Shown here in pieces: positions 63,195-64,000 of a stretch of 64,000 nucleotides of DNA; the stretch's first letter is position 1, and the number at the start of each line of letters is the position of its first letter. The notes beneath the pieces were generated by a model. It saw only the letters and a program-made list of their open reading frames with translations. It searched no databases and was not told the origin of the DNA. This DNA is from an uncultured Bacteroidales bacterium (GTDB lineage: Bacteria > Bacteroidota > Bacteroidia > Bacteroidales > UBA932): assembly GCA_944322605.1 (NCBI GenBank), contig CALUPD010000039.1:1-64000 (forward strand), in the 5' to 3' direction. A program made the position numbers and the translations under genes.

Positions 63195-64000
63195 TTATTT
63201 TTTGACAAGGGTGAATTCCCCGGCCCTAAGCGTTATAGGGTCTCCTTCATGGGATCCTTCAGGATAATAGAATCCAATTGCATTTGTGCTTTGGAAGCCG
63301 AAAACATCGAATGCATGGATTGTTATGTTAGGCTCTTTGACATACGAACTTGTGGCATTGCCTCCAGTCTCATCAAGGGTGAGAGTGCATACCGGGGCAT
63401 TTCCTGGTACAGGTTGCCAATGTTTGCTGCCATCTGTATTTTGAACTTCAGCGAATGCAAGCCATGTAGGAGTGAAACCGTTTGATGGGCTGCCGCATGA
63501 TACTTCGTTGTAGATATCGATAGAGTTGGCTGCTCCTGTCGTCATTATGGCGACGGCGAGCATTTCATCAGGCTTGAAGATGGCTGACAGCCCGCTTATG
63601 AGATACCTTCCTGGAACGGTCGTGTCTTCGGTTATTTCCAGTTCGGCGGTGACAGGATTATTACTAAATTCAGTGCTTGTGATTGCACCGTCACTTATCA
63701 TGACTGTAAGTGTCTGAGGCCATGTGGCGGTCCATGTGCCTACCCATCTTTGGTCCATTATGGCGAAAGACCTTGTTGCCCAAGATGATTCCTTGAATGC
63801 TTCATCGGTTGTCAGAGCCTGCACTTCTATAGTGTAGGAATTCCCCATGAGAAGGTCCGTGAATTCCAGTCTTGTTTCTTCCGTGGTGAGTTCTTCGCCT
63901 TCGTTGAAGATGTATTTGTAGCTTGTGGCGTTTTCAACTGCTTCCCAAGTGACTACTGCCGAAGTTTCGCCTTTTTCAATAGTAAGGACCGGAGTGGCGA
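63195..64000 (-). CDS. Fn3-containing surface protein (partial, continues beyond the window)
   Basis: The C-terminal 268 residues are present; the start lies past base 64000. An Fn3 module is visible (VVTWEAVENATSYKYIF to LMGNSYTIEVQA), followed by a WVGTWTATWPQTL domain with PGRYLISGLSA. The same arrangement ends the lipoprotein at 59924, so a lipoprotein signal is expected upstream of the window. Transcribed toward the bidirectional terminator. Confidence 0.78.
   Translation of the reverse strand, partial: ATPVLTIEKGETSAVVTWEAVENATSYKYIFNEGEELTTEETRLEFTDLLMGNSYTIEVQALTTDEAFKESSWATRSFAIMDQRWVGTWTATWPQTLTVMISDGAITSTEFSNNPVTAELEITEDTTVPGRYLISGLSAIFKPDEMLAVAIMTTGAANSIDIYNEVSCGSPSNGFTPTWLAFAEVQNTDGSKHWQPVPGNAPVCTLTLDETGGNATSSYVKEPNITIHAFDVFGFQSTNAIGFYYPEGSHEGDPITLRAGEFTLVKK

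Overview
This window is most likely from a gut-type member of the Bacteroidales. I infer this from several traits. There are many lipoproteins with a Cys directly after a short hydrophobic signal. There is a subtilase with a type IX secretion C-terminal domain, and PCMD, DUF4105 and DUF4954 proteins and a fimbrillin-like surface protein are present. Shine-Dalgarno sites are largely absent. Several promoters match the Bacteroidetes pattern TTTG, about 19 bases, TAnnTTTG. The genus cannot be fixed from the sequence alone; a Rikenellaceae- or Odoribacteraceae-like organism is a guess.

Layout. 1-15510 is a capsule/exopolysaccharide locus: deacetylase, GT4, CapA-like, CapK/PaaK-like ligase, GT2, initiating sugar-phosphate transferase, PglE-like aminotransferase, Wza-like exporter, Wzc-like tyrosine kinase and CpsB-like phosphatase. 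Two back-to-back ATPase + Toprim-like pairs (4533-8176) interrupt it and look like defence cargo. 15799-17013 is an OmpA-family protein. 17176-24612 holds a 46-residue peptide with a lasso-type YxxP leader motif, a fimbrillin-like lipoprotein, and a run of HprK-like kinase, Ser/His S26 peptidase, PqqD/RRE protein, nucleotidyltransferase and ABC exporter. This resembles a RiPP locus with no recognisable cyclase, and it is my first candidate for an undescribed system.

24844-29957 holds an amidase, a WlbA/WbpB-like dehydrogenase with a WbpE-like aminotransferase, and ExbB-ExbD-TonB. 30046-36056 holds a DUF4954 protein, a secreted subtilase and a PorV-like barrel. 36294-41150 holds galE, a membrane protein, a uracil-DNA glycosylase, a group-B-like [FeFe] hydrogenase and a repeat/terminator array. 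42264-46000 is a four-gene operon of a steroid 5-alpha-reductase homologue, an Old Yellow Enzyme homologue and two short-chain dehydrogenases. It has the composition expected for bile acid or steroid-hormone reduction and is my second main finding.

46147-58284 is mostly core metabolism and housekeeping (nadD, gmk, fba, grpE-dnaJ, an M23 peptidase, rplS with tRNA-Arg and tRNA-Cys, glycerate kinase, threonine aldolase) plus a DUF4435 protein. 58711-64000 is rich in lipoproteins: a TlpA-like thioredoxin, two related Fn3 lipoproteins on opposite strands, and a tandem pair of small paralogous lipoproteins, the first with a frameshifted signal peptide.

A pattern running through the window is the presence of Gly/Ser/Ala/Cys/Asp-rich stretches of 30-75 residues within otherwise ordinary enzymes, at places where homologues are expected to have short loops. 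At least seven unrelated genes carry one.
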